Below, piece after piece: positions 41,059 through 50,411 of a stretch of DNA of 64,000 nucleotides. The DNA lies in contig NZ_CP021744.1 in assembly GCF_002192455.1 (NCBI RefSeq), positions 2,046,001 to 2,110,000 of the forward strand. The letters are read 5' to 3'. How positions within the stretch are numbered: the stretch's first letter is position 1; every line of letters begins with the position of its first letter. Source of the stretch: Streptomyces albireticuli. Its GTDB lineage: Bacteria; Actinomycetota; Actinomycetes; Streptomycetales; Streptomycetaceae. The position numbers were made by a program, and so were the translations under genes. The notes under the pieces are model-generated. The model did not search any database and was not told the origin of the DNA. It saw nothing but the letters and a program-made list of their open reading frames with translations.

Positions 41059-42447
41059 TCAGCCGGTGACGACCGTCACCTCGCCGATGCCCAGGGCCTT
41101 CACGGGCTCCGCGATCTGCGCGGCGTCGCCCACGAGGACCGTCACGAGCCGGTCGACCGGGAAGGCGTTGACGGCGGCCGCCGTGGCCTCCACCGTGCCC
41201 GTCGCCGCGAGACGTTCGTAGAGCCGGGCCTGGAAGTCGTCCGGGAGGTGCTGCTCGACCTGGTCGGCCAGCGTGCCCGCGACGGCCGCCGCCGTCTCGT
41301 ACTTCAGCGGCGCGACGCCGACGAGGTTCTGCACCGCCACATCGCGCTCGGCGTCCGTCAGACCCTCGGCCGCGAGGGTGCGCAGCACGGTCCACAGGTC
41401 GTCGAGGGCCGGGCCGGTGGAGGCGGTGTCCACCGAGCCGCTGATGGCCAGCATGGCCGCGCCCGTGCCGTCCGGCGTGGAGCGCAGCACCTGGCCGAAC
41501 GCCCGGACGCCGTAGGTGTAGCCCTTCTCCTCGCGCAGGACGCGGTCCAGGCGGGAGGTGAGGGTGCCGCCGAGGCAGTAGGTGCCGAGCACCTGGGCGG
41601 GCCAGACCCGGTCGTGCCGGTCGGCGCCGATCCGGCCGATGAGCAGCTGGGTCTGGACGGCGCCCGGCCGGTCCACGATGACCACACGGCCCGTGTCGTC
41701 CGCCGTGATGGGCGGGGCCTGCCGGGGGGCCGCGGGAGAGCCCGTCCAGGCGCCGAGGGTGTCCGCGAGCGCGGCGTCCAGGTCGACGCCGGTGAAGTCG
41801 CCGACGACAACGGCGGTGGTGGTGACGGGGCGGACGTGCGCCTCGTAGAAGGCCCGCACGGACGCGGCGTCGATGCGCTCGACGCTCTCCTCGGTGCCCT
41901 GACGGGGGCGCGACATCCGCGAGTCGGCCGGGAAGAGCTGCGCCGAGAGGGCCATGGCCGCCCGGCGGGCGGGGTTGGCCAGCTCGTGCGGGATCTCGTC
42001 CAGGCGGTTGCGGACGAGCCGCTCGACCTCGCCGTCGGGGAAGGCCGGGGCGCGCAGCGCGTCGGCGAGCAGACCCAGCGCCTTGACCAGCCGGGAGGCC
42101 GGGACCTCCAGGGAGATCCGGACGCCCGGGTGGTCGGCGTGCGCGTCGAGGGTGGCGCCGCAGCGCTCCAGCTCGGCGGCGAACTCCTCGGCCGTCAGCT
42201 TGTCGGTGCCCTCGGAGAGGGCGCGCGCCATGATGGTGGAGACGCCGTCGAGGCCGGCCGGCTCGGCCTCCAGGGGCGCGTCGAGGTTGATCTCGACGGC
42301 GACGACCTGCTGGCCGGGGCGGTGGCAGCGCAGCACCGTCAGGCCGTTGGGCAGCTGACCGCGCTCGGGGGCCGGGAAGGCCCACGGCGTGGGCGCGCCG
42401 GGCTGCGGCTGCGGGTGGAAGGTCATGGTGGCCGCGGCGTCGCTCAC
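41059..42447 (-). CDS. M16-family peptidase, inactive (partner) subunit
   Basis: A 462-residue member of the M16 peptidase family with both N- and C-terminal halves. At the position of the HxxEH zinc motif this protein reads ARALSEGTDKLTAEEFAAEL and has no histidines, so it cannot be catalytic alone. It retains the substrate-cleft region YTYGVRAFGQ. Such subunits pair with an active partner, as in mitochondrial processing peptidase. Its start overlaps the stop of the active partner gene by ATGA, so the two are made in step. Confidence 0.85.
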   Translation of the reverse strand: MSDAAATMTFHPQPQPGAPTPWAFPAPERGQLPNGLTVLRCHRPGQQVVAVEINLDAPLEAEPAGLDGVSTIMARALSEGTDKLTAEEFAAELERCGATLDAHADHPGVRISLEVPASRLVKALGLLADALRAPAFPDGEVERLVRNRLDEIPHELANPARRAAMALSAQLFPADSRMSRPRQGTEESVERIDAASVRAFYEAHVRPVTTTAVVVGDFTGVDLDAALADTLGAWTGSPAAPRQAPPITADDTGRVVIVDRPGAVQTQLLIGRIGADRHDRVWPAQVLGTYCLGGTLTSRLDRVLREEKGYTYGVRAFGQVLRSTPDGTGAAMLAISGSVDTASTGPALDDLWTVLRTLAAEGLTDAERDVAVQNLVGVAPLKYETAAAVAGTLADQVEQHLPDDFQARLYERLAATGTVEATAAAVNAFPVDRLVTVLVGDAAQIAEPVKALGIGEVTVVTG

Positions 42448-43799
42448 TGGGCCGTCTCCGTCTCTTCAGCGGTCACATCGGCCTCGGCGGCCTCGGGGGC
42501 GGTCGGTTCGTACACCAGCGCGGCGCGGTTGCCGGGGTGCAGCCGGGCCTTGGCGACCGCCTGCACCTCCTCCGGGGTGATGTCCAGCACGCGCCGCACG
42601 GCGGTCAGGGCGAGCTGCGGGTCACCGAAGAGCACGGCGAAGCGGCACAGTTCGTCGGCGCGGCCGCTGACGGTCGCGAGCCGGTCCAGCCACTCGCGCT
42701 CCAGCTGGGCCTGGGCGCGCTCCATCTCCTCCGGGGTCGGGCCCTCGGCGGCGAAGCGGGCCAGCTCGTCGTCGACGGCGGCCTCGATGTCCGGGACCTC
42801 CACGCCGCCCGACGCCTTGACGTCCAGCCAGCCGAGCGAGGGCGCGCCCACGAGCCGGAGCAGCCCGAAGCCTGCGGCGACGGCGCTGCGGTCGCGGCGG
42901 ACCAGGCGGTTGTGCAGCCGGGAGGACTCGCCGCCGCCGAGGACGGTGAGGGCCAGGTCGGCGGCGTCGGCCTCACGGGTGCCGTCGTGCGGCAGCCGGT
43001 AGGCGGCCATCAGGGCGCGCGAGGGCACCTCCTCGCGCACGACCTCGCGCAGCTCCTGCCCCATCACGTCGGGGAGGGTGCCGTCGCGCGGGGGCTGCTT
43101 GCCGTCGTGCGCGGGGATGGACCCGAAGTACTTCTCGATCCAGGCGAGCGTCTGCTCGGGGTCGATGTCGCCGACGACCGACAGCACGGCGTTGCCCGGC
43201 GCGTAGTACGTCCGGAAGAAGGCGCGCGCGTCCTCCAGGGAGGCGGCGTCCAGGTCGGCCATGGAGCCGATCGGGGTGTGGTGGTACGGGTGGCCGTCGG
43301 GGTAGGCCATGGCCGTCAGCTTCTCGAAGGCCGTGCCGTAGGGCACGTTGTCGTACCGCTGGCGGCGCTCGTTCTTGACGACGTCGCGCTGGTTCTCCAT
43401 CGACTCGTCGTCGAGGGCGGTGAGCAGCGAGCCCATGCGGTCCGCCTCCAGCCAGAGGGCGAGCTCCAGCTGGTGGGCGGGCATGGTCTCGAAGTAGTTG
43501 GTGCGCTCGAAGCTGGTGGTGCCGTTGAGCGAGCCGCCGGCGCCCTGCACCAGCTCGAAATGGCCGTTGCCCTTGACCTGGGCGGAGCCCTGGAACATAA
43601 GGTGCTCGAAGAGGTGGGCCAGCCCGGTGCGCCCCTTGACCTCGTGGCGCGAGCCGACGTCGTACCAGAGGCAGACGGCGGCGACGGGGGTCAGATGGTC
43701 TTCTGAGAGCACCACCCGCAGGCCGTTGGCCAGCCGGTGCTCGGTCGCTGTCAGGCCGCCGGAACCGGCCTGTTGCGTGGCCGTGTGACCCATGGGCAT
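42444..43799 (-). CDS. M16-family zinc peptidase, active subunit
   Basis: A 451-residue M16 peptidase with the inverted zinc motif in GLAHLFEHLMFQG (HxxEH) and the downstream Glu in the helix VKNERRQRYDNVPYGTAFEK. It probably processes or degrades peptides in the cytoplasm together with the inactive subunit encoded next to it. Two start codons six bases apart (43799 and 43793) are both possible. It is divergent from parC; the 217-base gap between them contains both promoters. Confidence 0.88.
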   Translation of the reverse strand: MPMGHTATQQAGSGGLTATEHRLANGLRVVLSEDHLTPVAAVCLWYDVGSRHEVKGRTGLAHLFEHLMFQGSAQVKGNGHFELVQGAGGSLNGTTSFERTNYFETMPAHQLELALWLEADRMGSLLTALDDESMENQRDVVKNERRQRYDNVPYGTAFEKLTAMAYPDGHPYHHTPIGSMADLDAASLEDARAFFRTYYAPGNAVLSVVGDIDPEQTLAWIEKYFGSIPAHDGKQPPRDGTLPDVMGQELREVVREEVPSRALMAAYRLPHDGTREADAADLALTVLGGGESSRLHNRLVRRDRSAVAAGFGLLRLVGAPSLGWLDVKASGGVEVPDIEAAVDDELARFAAEGPTPEEMERAQAQLEREWLDRLATVSGRADELCRFAVLFGDPQLALTAVRRVLDITPEEVQAVAKARLHPGNRAALVYEPTAPEAAEADVTAEETETAQ

Positions 43800-44016
43800 G
43801 TACGTCCCTTCGATCGCTTGAAATCTCGCGATGGTCCGCGATGACTCGCGTGATGAACAGTGCTGTCACTGTATGCAAGCGCGCTGACATCTGGCGAAGT
43901 TCCCGGGGCGGTCCGCTCTTACGGACGGGTCGCGGTCGGCGATGTCGGTGGGGCGGGCCACAATGGTCCGCGTCAGAACCCTGCCTCGGCAATCGATCGA
44001 AGGAGCCGCAGCCGCG

Positions 44017-46473
44017 ATGGCCCGCCGCAGCACGAAGACCCCGCCGCCGGAGAACTTCGAGGAGCGCATCCTCGACATCGACGTCGTCGACGAGATGCAG
44101 GGTTCCTTCCTCGAGTACGCCTATTCGGTCATCTACTCCCGGGCCCTGCCGGACGCCCGGGACGGACTGAAGCCCGTCCACCGCCGCATCCTCTTCCAGA
44201 TGAACGAGATGGGCCTGCGCCCCGACCGTTCGTACGTGAAGTGCGCCCGGGTCGTCGGCGAGGTGATGGGCAAGCTGCACCCGCACGGCGACGCCTCCAT
44301 CTACGACGCCCTGGTGCGCATGGCCCAGCCGTTCTCCATGCGGGTGCCGCTGGTCGACGGCCACGGCAACTTCGGCTCGCTGGGCAACGACGACCCGCCC
44401 GCGGCCATGCGCTACACCGAGGCCCGGATGGCCTCGGCCACGTCGCTGATGACGGAGTCGATCGACGAGGACACCGTCGACTTCACGCCGAACTACGACG
44501 GCAGCGAGCAGGAGCCCGTAGCCCTCCCCGCCGCCTATCCGAACCTGCTGGTCAACGGCGCGTCCGGGATCGCGGTCGGCATGGCGACCAACATGCCGCC
44601 GCACAACCTCGGCGAGGTGATCGCCGCCGCCCGGCACCTCATCAAGCATCCGGGCGCCGACCTCGACACGCTGATGCGGTTCATCCCCGGCCCGGACCTG
44701 CCCACCGGCGGCCGGATCGTGGGTCTCGGCGGCGTCCGGGACGCCTACGAGACCGGCCGCGGCACCTTCAAGATCCGCGCCACGGTCGCCGTGGAGAACG
44801 TGACGGCCCGCCGCAAGGGCCTGGTCGTGACCGAGCTGCCCTTCACGGTCGGCCCCGAGAAGGTCATCTCCAAGATCAAGGACCTGGTCGGCTCGAAGAA
44901 GCTCCAGGGCATCGCCGACGTCAAGGACCTCACGGACCGCTCGCACGGCCTGCGCCTGGTCATCGAGATCAAGAACGGCTTCAACCCCGAGGCCGTCCTG
45001 GAGCAGCTCTACAAGCTGACGCCGATGGAGGAGTCCTTCGGCATCAACAACGTCGCCCTGGTCGACGGCCAGCCGCTGACCCTGGGCCTCAAGGAGCTGC
45101 TGGAGGTCTACGTCGACCACCGCTTCGAGGTGGTCCGCCGCCGGAGCGAGTTCCGGCGCGGCAAGCGGCGCGACCGGCTGCACCTGGTCGAGGGCCTGCT
45201 GGTGGCGCTCATCGACATCGACGAGGTCATCAGAATCATCCGATCGAGCGATAACGCCGCGCAGGCCAAGGAAGCCCTGATCGCGCGCTTCTCCCTCTCC
45301 GAGGTGCAGACGCAGTACATCCTCGACACCCCGCTGCGCCGCCTGACGAAGTTCGACCGCGTCGAGCTGGAGTCGGAGCGCGACCGGCTGACGGGCGAGA
45401 TCGAGGAGCTGACCCGGATCCTGGAGTCCGACGCGGAGCTCCGCAAGCTCGTCTCCGGGGAACTGGCGGACGTCGCGAAGAAGTTCGGCACCGACCGGCG
45501 CACCGTGCTGCTGGAGTCGGCGGGCGCCCCCTCCTCGGCCGTGCCGCTCCAGGTCGCGGACGACCCGTGCCGGGTGCTGCTGTCCTCCACCGGCCTGCTG
45601 GCCCGTACAGCCTCGGGCGAGCCCTTCACGCCCGGCTCCGGGGAGGCCAAGCGCGTCAAGCACGACGTGATCGCCTCGGCGGTGCCGGCGACGGCGCTGG
45701 GCGAGGCGGGCGTGGTGACCTCGACCGGGCGGCTGCTGCGGCTGCGGGTGATCGACCTGCCGCAGCTGCCGGAGACGGCGGCCGCGCCGAACCTCTCGGG
45801 CGGCGCCCCGATCACGGAGTTCCTGTCGCTGGACGACGGCGAGCGCGTGGTCTGCCTCACCACCCTGGACGAGTCCTCGCCGGGCCTCGCGATCGGCACG
45901 GAGCAGGGCGTCGTCAAGCGCGTGGTCCCCGACTATCCGGCGAACAAGGACGAGTTGGAGGTCATCTCCCTCAAGGACGGCGACCGCGTCGTCGGCGCGG
46001 TCGAGCTGCGCACCGGCGAGGAGGACCTCGTCTTCGTCACCGACGACGCCCAGCTGCTGCGCTATCCGGCCGGTCAGGTGCGGCCGCAGGGCCGCCCGGC
46101 GGGCGGCATGGCCGGCATCAAGCTCACCGCCGGAGCGAAGGTGATCTCCTTCACGGCCGTCGACCCGGCGGCGGACGCCGTGGTGATCACGGTCGCGGGC
46201 GCGGCGGGCACCCTGCTGGGCGCCTCGGAGACGACGGCGAAGCTGACGCCCTTCGACCAGTACCCGCGCAAGGGCCGGGCGACGGGCGGTGTGCGCTGTC
46301 AGCGCTTCCTGAAGGGCGAGGACTGCCTGGTCCTGGCCTGGGCGGGCGCGGCCCCGGCACGGGCCGCGGGCGCGAACGGCACCCCGGTCGAGCTCCCGGA
46401 TCCGGACCCGCGCCGCGACGGCTCGGGCACGCCGCTGGCGAAGGCCGTGGCGGCCGTGGCGGGGCCGGTGTAG
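44017..46473 (+). CDS. parC: DNA topoisomerase IV subunit A
   Basis: An 818-residue GyrA/ParC-type subunit. The catalytic Tyr is in [16 protein letters not shown]; the quinolone region reads [20 protein letters not shown]. The C-terminal domain (about 520-800) has six-bladed repeat features but no GyrA box, which points to topoisomerase IV rather than gyrase. It works with ParE (encoded 10 kb away on the other strand) to decatenate daughter chromosomes. The ATG at 44017 follows AAGGAG and starts [20 protein letters not shown]. The position equivalent to E. coli GyrA Ser83 is Ala. Confidence 0.92.
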   Translation: MARRSTKTPPPENFEERILDIDVVDEMQGSFLEYAYSVIYSRALPDARDGLKPVHRRILFQMNEMGLRPDRSYVKCARVVGEVMGKLHPHGDASIYDALVRMAQPFSMRVPLVDGHGNFGSLGNDDPPAAMRYTEARMASATSLMTESIDEDTVDFTPNYDGSEQEPVALPAAYPNLLVNGASGIAVGMATNMPPHNLGEVIAAARHLIKHPGADLDTLMRFIPGPDLPTGGRIVGLGGVRDAYETGRGTFKIRATVAVENVTARRKGLVVTELPFTVGPEKVISKIKDLVGSKKLQGIADVKDLTDRSHGLRLVIEIKNGFNPEAVLEQLYKLTPMEESFGINNVALVDGQPLTLGLKELLEVYVDHRFEVVRRRSEFRRGKRRDRLHLVEGLLVALIDIDEVIRIIRSSDNAAQAKEALIARFSLSEVQTQYILDTPLRRLTKFDRVELESERDRLTGEIEELTRILESDAELRKLVSGELADVAKKFGTDRRTVLLESAGAPSSAVPLQVADDPCRVLLSSTGLLARTASGEPFTPGSGEAKRVKHDVIASAVPATALGEAGVVTSTGRLLRLRVIDLPQLPETAAAPNLSGGAPITEFLSLDDGERVVCLTTLDESSPGLAIGTEQGVVKRVVPDYPANKDELEVISLKDGDRVVGAVELRTGEEDLVFVTDDAQLLRYPAGQVRPQGRPAGGMAGIKLTAGAKVISFTAVDPAADAVVITVAGAAGTLLGASETTAKLTPFDQYPRKGRATGGVRCQRFLKGEDCLVLAWAGAAPARAAGANGTPVELPDPDPRRDGSGTPLAKAVAAVAGPV

Positions 46474-46524
46474 GCACCGGGTGACGGCCGTGGGGCCGGG
46501 GCGTACGCACGCTCCGGCCCGGCC

Positions 46525-46550
46525 GCGGGAGGCGGCTCCCCGCCTCCCGC
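46525..46550. terminator. Terminator between parC and COG0523 gene
   Basis: An 11-bp stem (46525-46535 and 46540-46550) with a CTCC loop between convergent genes. Confidence 0.8.
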
Positions 46551-46552
46551 GC

Positions 46553-47647
46553 TCACGCCTGCGCGTACCGCAGCACGCCCCACATCGTGTGCTCCTCCGC
46601 GTCCTCCGGGGCCAGGTGCCGGCACGCGTCGAGCCCGGCCCGCAGGGCGTCCGGGTCGATCCCGGTGCCGATCAGCACCAGCTCGGTCGGCTCGTCCTCG
46701 CCGCGCGCCGCGGGCGTGGCGTAGAAGCGGAGGAAGTCGCCGACGGCGTGCACCTCGTACCGCTTCCGCCGGTGGCCCGCCGCGCCGAAGCGGACGTACC
46801 CCTTGATGCGGTAGAGGCCGTCGGGGCGGTTGTCGAGGAAGTCCATGAGCCGGCGCGGGTCCATCGGCTCGGCGGCCGTGAAGGAGACGCTGTCGTAGGC
46901 GGCGTGCAGATGGCCGCAGTCGCCGGCGCAGCCGTCGCCGTGGCCTTCGCCGTCGTGCCCGTGGCCCCGCGCGTCCTCGCGCTCCCGCTCGTCGCGGACG
47001 AGGTCCTCGAAGGACAGCTGCCGTATCGCCTCCGTGTCCTCCTCGCGCGGCTTGCGGTCGAAGAGCAGCTCCGGGTCGACCCGCCCGTAGGACGCCTCGA
47101 CGACGGGGGTGCCGGGCCGCCCGATCCGTCCGAGCTCCTCGCGCAGGGCCGCCCGCGCGTCCTCCGCCACCCGGTCCGCCTTGTTGAGGACGACGAGGTC
47201 GGCGAGGGCCAGGTGCCGGTCGATCTCGGGGTGCCGGGCGCGGGTACGGGCGAACTCGGCGGCGTCCACGACCTCGACCAGGCCGCCGTAGACGATGCTC
47301 GTGTTGTCGCTGGCCAGGATCATGCGGATGAGCTCCTGGGGCTCGGCGAGCCCGCTGGCCTCGATCACGATGACGTCGATCCGGGCGGCCGGGCGGGCCA
47401 GCCGGTCGAGGAACCCGTCCAGCTCGCTGGTGTCGACGGCGCAGCACAGGCAGCCGTTGCCCAGCGACACCATCGAGTCGACCTGCCCGGCCACGCTCAT
47501 GGCGTCGATCTCGATGCTGCCGAAGTCGTTGACGACCACGCCGATCCGGCTGCCCCCGCTTCTGCTCAGCAGGTGGTTCAGCAGGGTGGTCTTGCCGGAG
47601 CCCAGGAAGCCCGCGAGCACGATGACCGGGATCTGTCGCTTCGCCAA
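46553..47647 (-). CDS. COG0523/CobW-family metal GTPase
   Basis: A 364-residue P-loop GTPase: Walker A AGFLGSGKTTLLNHLL, the metal-binding GNGCLCCAVD, Walker B VIVIEASGLAEP and NKAD (VVLNKADRVAE). A His/Asp/Glu-rich insert (RGHGHDGEGHGDGC, then AGDCGHLH) precedes the CobW C-terminal domain. Such proteins insert or shuttle Zn, Co or Ni. The TTG at 47647 has GGGAGG upstream and overlaps nothing. The gene starts 14 bases after the citrate-synthase-like gene and belongs to the same transcript, an unusual partner. Metal identity cannot be read from the sequence. Confidence 0.88.
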   Translation of the reverse strand: MAKRQIPVIVLAGFLGSGKTTLLNHLLSRSGGSRIGVVVNDFGSIEIDAMSVAGQVDSMVSLGNGCLCCAVDTSELDGFLDRLARPAARIDVIVIEASGLAEPQELIRMILASDNTSIVYGGLVEVVDAAEFARTRARHPEIDRHLALADLVVLNKADRVAEDARAALREELGRIGRPGTPVVEASYGRVDPELLFDRKPREEDTEAIRQLSFEDLVRDEREREDARGHGHDGEGHGDGCAGDCGHLHAAYDSVSFTAAEPMDPRRLMDFLDNRPDGLYRIKGYVRFGAAGHRRKRYEVHAVGDFLRFYATPAARGEDEPTELVLIGTGIDPDALRAGLDACRHLAPEDAEEHTMWGVLRYAQA

Positions 47648-47661
47648 CGGGGGCGCCTCCC

Positions 47662-48816
47662 TCACATGTCGGACGCAGCGGGAACCGGCTGCGGCGGGGG
47701 CGGACCGACATAGCGGGCCGCCGGGCGGATGATCTTCGAGTCCTCCGCCTGTTCCAGGATATTGGCGCTCCAGCCGATCACCCGGGCCGCGCAGAAGGTG
47801 GGGGTGAACATCTCCCGGGGCAGCCCGCACAGCTCCATGACGACGCCCGCGTAGAACTCCACGTTGGTGTGCAGCTCGCGGCCCGGCTTGAGCTCCGCGA
47901 GGATCGCCTCCACCCGTCCCTCGACCTCGACCGCGAGGTCGACGAGCGGGCCGCCGAACTCCTCGGCGATCTCGCGCAGCATCCGCGAGCGCGGGTCCTC
48001 GGTGCGGTAGACGGGGTGCCCGAAGCCCATGATCCGTTCGCCCGCCAGGACCCGCTCGCGGATCCAGCCGTCGGCGCGGCCGGGGGTGCCGATGGCGTCC
48101 AGGGTGTCCAGGGCACGACTGGGGGCGCCGCCGTGCAGCGGGCCGGACAGGGCGCCGATCGCGCCGCCGAGGCAGGCGACGAGGTCCGCGCCGGTGGAGG
48201 CGATGACACGAGCGGTGAAGGTGGAGGCGTTGAAGCCGTGGTCGACGGTCGAGATCAGGTACCGCTCGACGGCGCGGGCGTGCCGGGGGTCGGGTTCCGC
48301 GCCGGTGAGCATGTACAGGTAGTTGGCGGCGTGCGGCAGGTCGTCGCGCGGCGCCACGGGCTCCAGGCCCCGGCCGAGCCGGTACAGCGCGGTGAGCAGG
48401 GTGGGGACGGCGGCGCAGGCGGTGAGCGCGTCGGCCTCGCGCCGTGCGGCGTCGGTGTCGTACAGCGGGCGCAGGCCGGCGGAGGCGCCGAGCAGGGAGA
48501 GCGCGGTGCGCAGCCCGGCCAGCGGGCCGGAGGGGGCGCAGGAGCGGGCGAGGGCGGGCAGGGCGTCGCGGACGTCGGCCGGGAGGTGGCGCAGGGCCGC
48601 GGTCTCGGCCGCGAAGCCGGCGCGCCGGGCGGCGTCCGGGAGCGTGCCGCGGAGCATCAGGTGCCAGACGTCCTCGAAGGAGCGGCTTCCGGCCAGCTCT
48701 ACGGCGGAGTACTGGCGGTAGTGGTAAAAGCCCTCGCTGCCACGGACGTCGCCCAGGGCGGTGTCGGTGACGACGACGCCCGCGAGTCCGCGCGGCACCT
48801 CGGTGATGGTCGGCAT
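47662..48816 (-). CDS. Citrate synthase-like protein with Asp-to-Glu at the active site
   Basis: A 384-residue citrate/methylcitrate synthase family protein. Active-site elements: the His of SGPLHGGAPSRALDTLD, the His of GERIMGFGHPVYRTEDPRSR, and TNVEFYAGVVMELCG. In the usual enzyme the last is NVDFY, with the catalytic Asp; here it is Glu320. The remaining substrate-binding Arg residues (RVIGWSANILEQ) are conserved. It may be a slow citrate or methylcitrate synthase or a related acyl-CoA aldolase. The ATG at 48816 has no exceptional ribosome site. It is divergent from an HTH-citrate synthase paralogue and co-transcribed with the COG0523 GTPase. Confidence 0.85.
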   Translation of the reverse strand: MPTITEVPRGLAGVVVTDTALGDVRGSEGFYHYRQYSAVELAGSRSFEDVWHLMLRGTLPDAARRAGFAAETAALRHLPADVRDALPALARSCAPSGPLAGLRTALSLLGASAGLRPLYDTDAARREADALTACAAVPTLLTALYRLGRGLEPVAPRDDLPHAANYLYMLTGAEPDPRHARAVERYLISTVDHGFNASTFTARVIASTGADLVACLGGAIGALSGPLHGGAPSRALDTLDAIGTPGRADGWIRERVLAGERIMGFGHPVYRTEDPRSRMLREIAEEFGGPLVDLAVEVEGRVEAILAELKPGRELHTNVEFYAGVVMELCGLPREMFTPTFCAARVIGWSANILEQAEDSKIIRPAARYVGPPPPQPVPAASDM

Positions 48817-48868
48817 CTTTTCTGGCTCCTCGGTCTCTTGGCACTCGGCCTCGTGGCAGCTGACGTTG

Positions 48869-48905
48869 CTGAACCCGGCGTCGCTGAACCTTGCCTTACT
48901 GAACC
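48869..48905. repeat. Three CTGAACC repeats at 15-base spacing
   Basis: CTGAACC occurs at 48869-48875, 48884-48890 and 48899-48905, exactly 15 bases apart, in the leader region of the minus-strand citrate-synthase-like gene. Flanking bases are partly shared, giving an imperfect 15-mer tandem repeat. It may be a regulator-binding array. Confidence 0.6.
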
Positions 48906-48939
48906 TTGATCCGACTGTCCATGCTTGACTGAATGGATG

Positions 48940-48964
48940 TCAATATTGATTGAATCAATGTTGA
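48940..48964. promoter_or_regulatory. AT-rich palindrome array between the citrate synthase genes
   Basis: TCAATATTGA (48940-48949), a perfect palindrome, and TCAATGTTGA (48955-48964) repeat with 15-base spacing, and TTGATTGAATCAA (48946-48958) overlaps both. This AT-rich patch in a very GC-rich genome is a strong operator candidate, 23 bases before the HTH-citrate synthase start. The HTH domain of that protein is an obvious candidate binder. Confidence 0.6.
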
Positions 48965-48986
48965 GCTTGCGGATACGGTGTCGCCC

Positions 48987-50294
48987 ATGGCGGATCACAC
49001 GACGGACGGGCCGGCGGCGGGCGGGACGGCCTCCGGACCAGGGGGACCCCGGCTGACCACCCGCGAGGTCGCCGAACGGCTGGGCGTGAAGCCCGAGACC
49101 GTCTACGCGTACGTCAGCCGGGGCCAGCTCACGAGCCGCCGCGGTCAGGGCGGCCGGGGCAGCACCTTCGACGCCACGGAGGTCGACGCGCTGGCGCGGC
49201 GGGGGCGCCGCGAGCCGGCCTTCGGCGGCGAGACCTCGATCCGTACGGGCGTGACCCTCATCGAGGGCGACCGGTACTACTACCGCGGCGTCGACGCGAC
49301 GGAGCTGGCCGCGCGGCACGGGTACGAGGAGGTGGCGGAGTGGCTGTGGACCGGGGAACTGCGACCCGGCACCCGCTTCACCGCGCCCGCCGGGATCCTG
49401 TCGGCAGCGCGCCGCGCGGTCGCCGCGCTGCCCGGGCACAGCGGGCCCACCGACCGGCTGCGGGTGGCCGCGATCGCGGCGGCCACCGCCGATCCGCTGC
49501 GCTTCGACCTCTCCGCGCCCTCCGTCCTCGGCGCCGCGCGCGGCCTGATCCCGACGCTGGTGGACGCCCTGCCGCCCGCCGGCGAGCTCCAGGACGCCGC
49601 AGCCGCAGCCGGGTCCGGGCATGGCTCCGGAGAGGACGGCACCGCCCCCCTGGCCGCACGCCTGTGGTCGCGACTGACGGCACGGACACCCGACGACGCG
49701 TCACTACGAGCCCTGGAGGCGGCCCTTGTGCTGCTCATCGACCACGATCTCGCCGCGTCCACGCTCGCGGTGCGGGTCGCGGCCTCCGCGCGGGCGCACC
49801 CGTACGCGGTGGTCTCGGCCGGGCTCGGCGCGCTGGAGGGGCCACTGCACGGCGCGGCGAGCGGTCTGGCGCACCGGATGCTGACGGAGGTGCTGGAGCG
49901 GGGCAGCGCGGCGGCCGTGGTGGCGGACCACCTGCGGGGCGGCCGGAGCGTCCCGGGGCTGGGGCACCGGCTCTACCCGGGACCGGACCCCCGGGCGCGG
50001 GAGCTGTTCGCCCGCCTGGAGTCCGTCCCGGGCGCCCGGGAAGCCCTGGCGGCGGCGCGTGAGGTGGAGGCGACTGCGGCCCGGCAGGGCACCCCGCACG
50101 CCAACGTCGACCTCGCGCTCGCGGTGCTCACGGTCTCGTCGGGAATGGCTCCGGAGGCGGGTGAGACGGTCTTCGCCGTGGCCCGTACGGCCGGCTGGGT
50201 CGCCCATGCCCTGGAGGAGTACGCCGAACGCCCGCTGCGGCTCCGGCCCGTAGGCCAGTACTGCGGGCCCAGGCCGCCCCGCCCGACGCCGTGA
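48987..50294 (+). CDS. Citrate synthase-family protein with N-terminal helix-turn-helix
   Basis: A 435-residue fusion. Residues about 22-55 are an excisionase/MerR-like HTH (LTTREVAERLGVKPETVYAY, VSRGQLTS). The rest is a citrate-synthase-like domain (about 90-430) with the His of EGPLHGAASGLAHRML, the His/Arg of VPGLGHRLYPGPDPRARE, and the catalytic-position Asp in TPHANVDLALAVL. A DNA-binding domain joined to a citrate-synthase fold suggests a metabolite-sensing transcription factor; enzyme activity may be lost or kept. The ATG at 48987 is favoured; a GTG at 48978 is possible. It is divergent from the other citrate synthase, with the operator-like array in between. Confidence 0.85.
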   Translation: MADHTTDGPAAGGTASGPGGPRLTTREVAERLGVKPETVYAYVSRGQLTSRRGQGGRGSTFDATEVDALARRGRREPAFGGETSIRTGVTLIEGDRYYYRGVDATELAARHGYEEVAEWLWTGELRPGTRFTAPAGILSAARRAVAALPGHSGPTDRLRVAAIAAATADPLRFDLSAPSVLGAARGLIPTLVDALPPAGELQDAAAAAGSGHGSGEDGTAPLAARLWSRLTARTPDDASLRALEAALVLLIDHDLAASTLAVRVAASARAHPYAVVSAGLGALEGPLHGAASGLAHRMLTEVLERGSAAAVVADHLRGGRSVPGLGHRLYPGPDPRARELFARLESVPGAREALAAAREVEATAARQGTPHANVDLALAVLTVSSGMAPEAGETVFAVARTAGWVAHALEEYAERPLRLRPVGQYCGPRPPRPTP

Positions 50295-50305
50295 GAGGTC
50301 CTTTC

Positions 50306-50340
50306 CGCGCCGCCGAAAGGCGCTGGGAAGGCTCTTCCCA
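50306..50340 (+). terminator. Possible terminator after the HTH-citrate synthase
   Basis: GCGCC...GGCGC followed by a 7-bp hairpin TGGGAAG/CTTCCCA (50324-50330, 50334-50340). Neither stem is long, and no T-run follows. Weak. Confidence 0.4.
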
Positions 50341-50392
50341 CCCCGCCCGTCACACCTGTTCGTCGCAATCCGCACATACAATCCACGCCAGG

Positions 50393-50411
50393 GTAGGTTA
50401 GGCTAACCTTC
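50393..50411. promoter_or_regulatory. Iron box (IdeR/DmdR1-type operator)
   Basis: GTAGGTTAGGCTAACCTTC is a near-perfect palindrome that matches the iron box core TTAGGTTAGGCTAACCTAA at 16 of 19 positions. It ends directly before the GTG start of the sucrase/ferredoxin-like gene. Repression by iron-loaded DmdR1/IdeR is expected. Confidence 0.88.
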
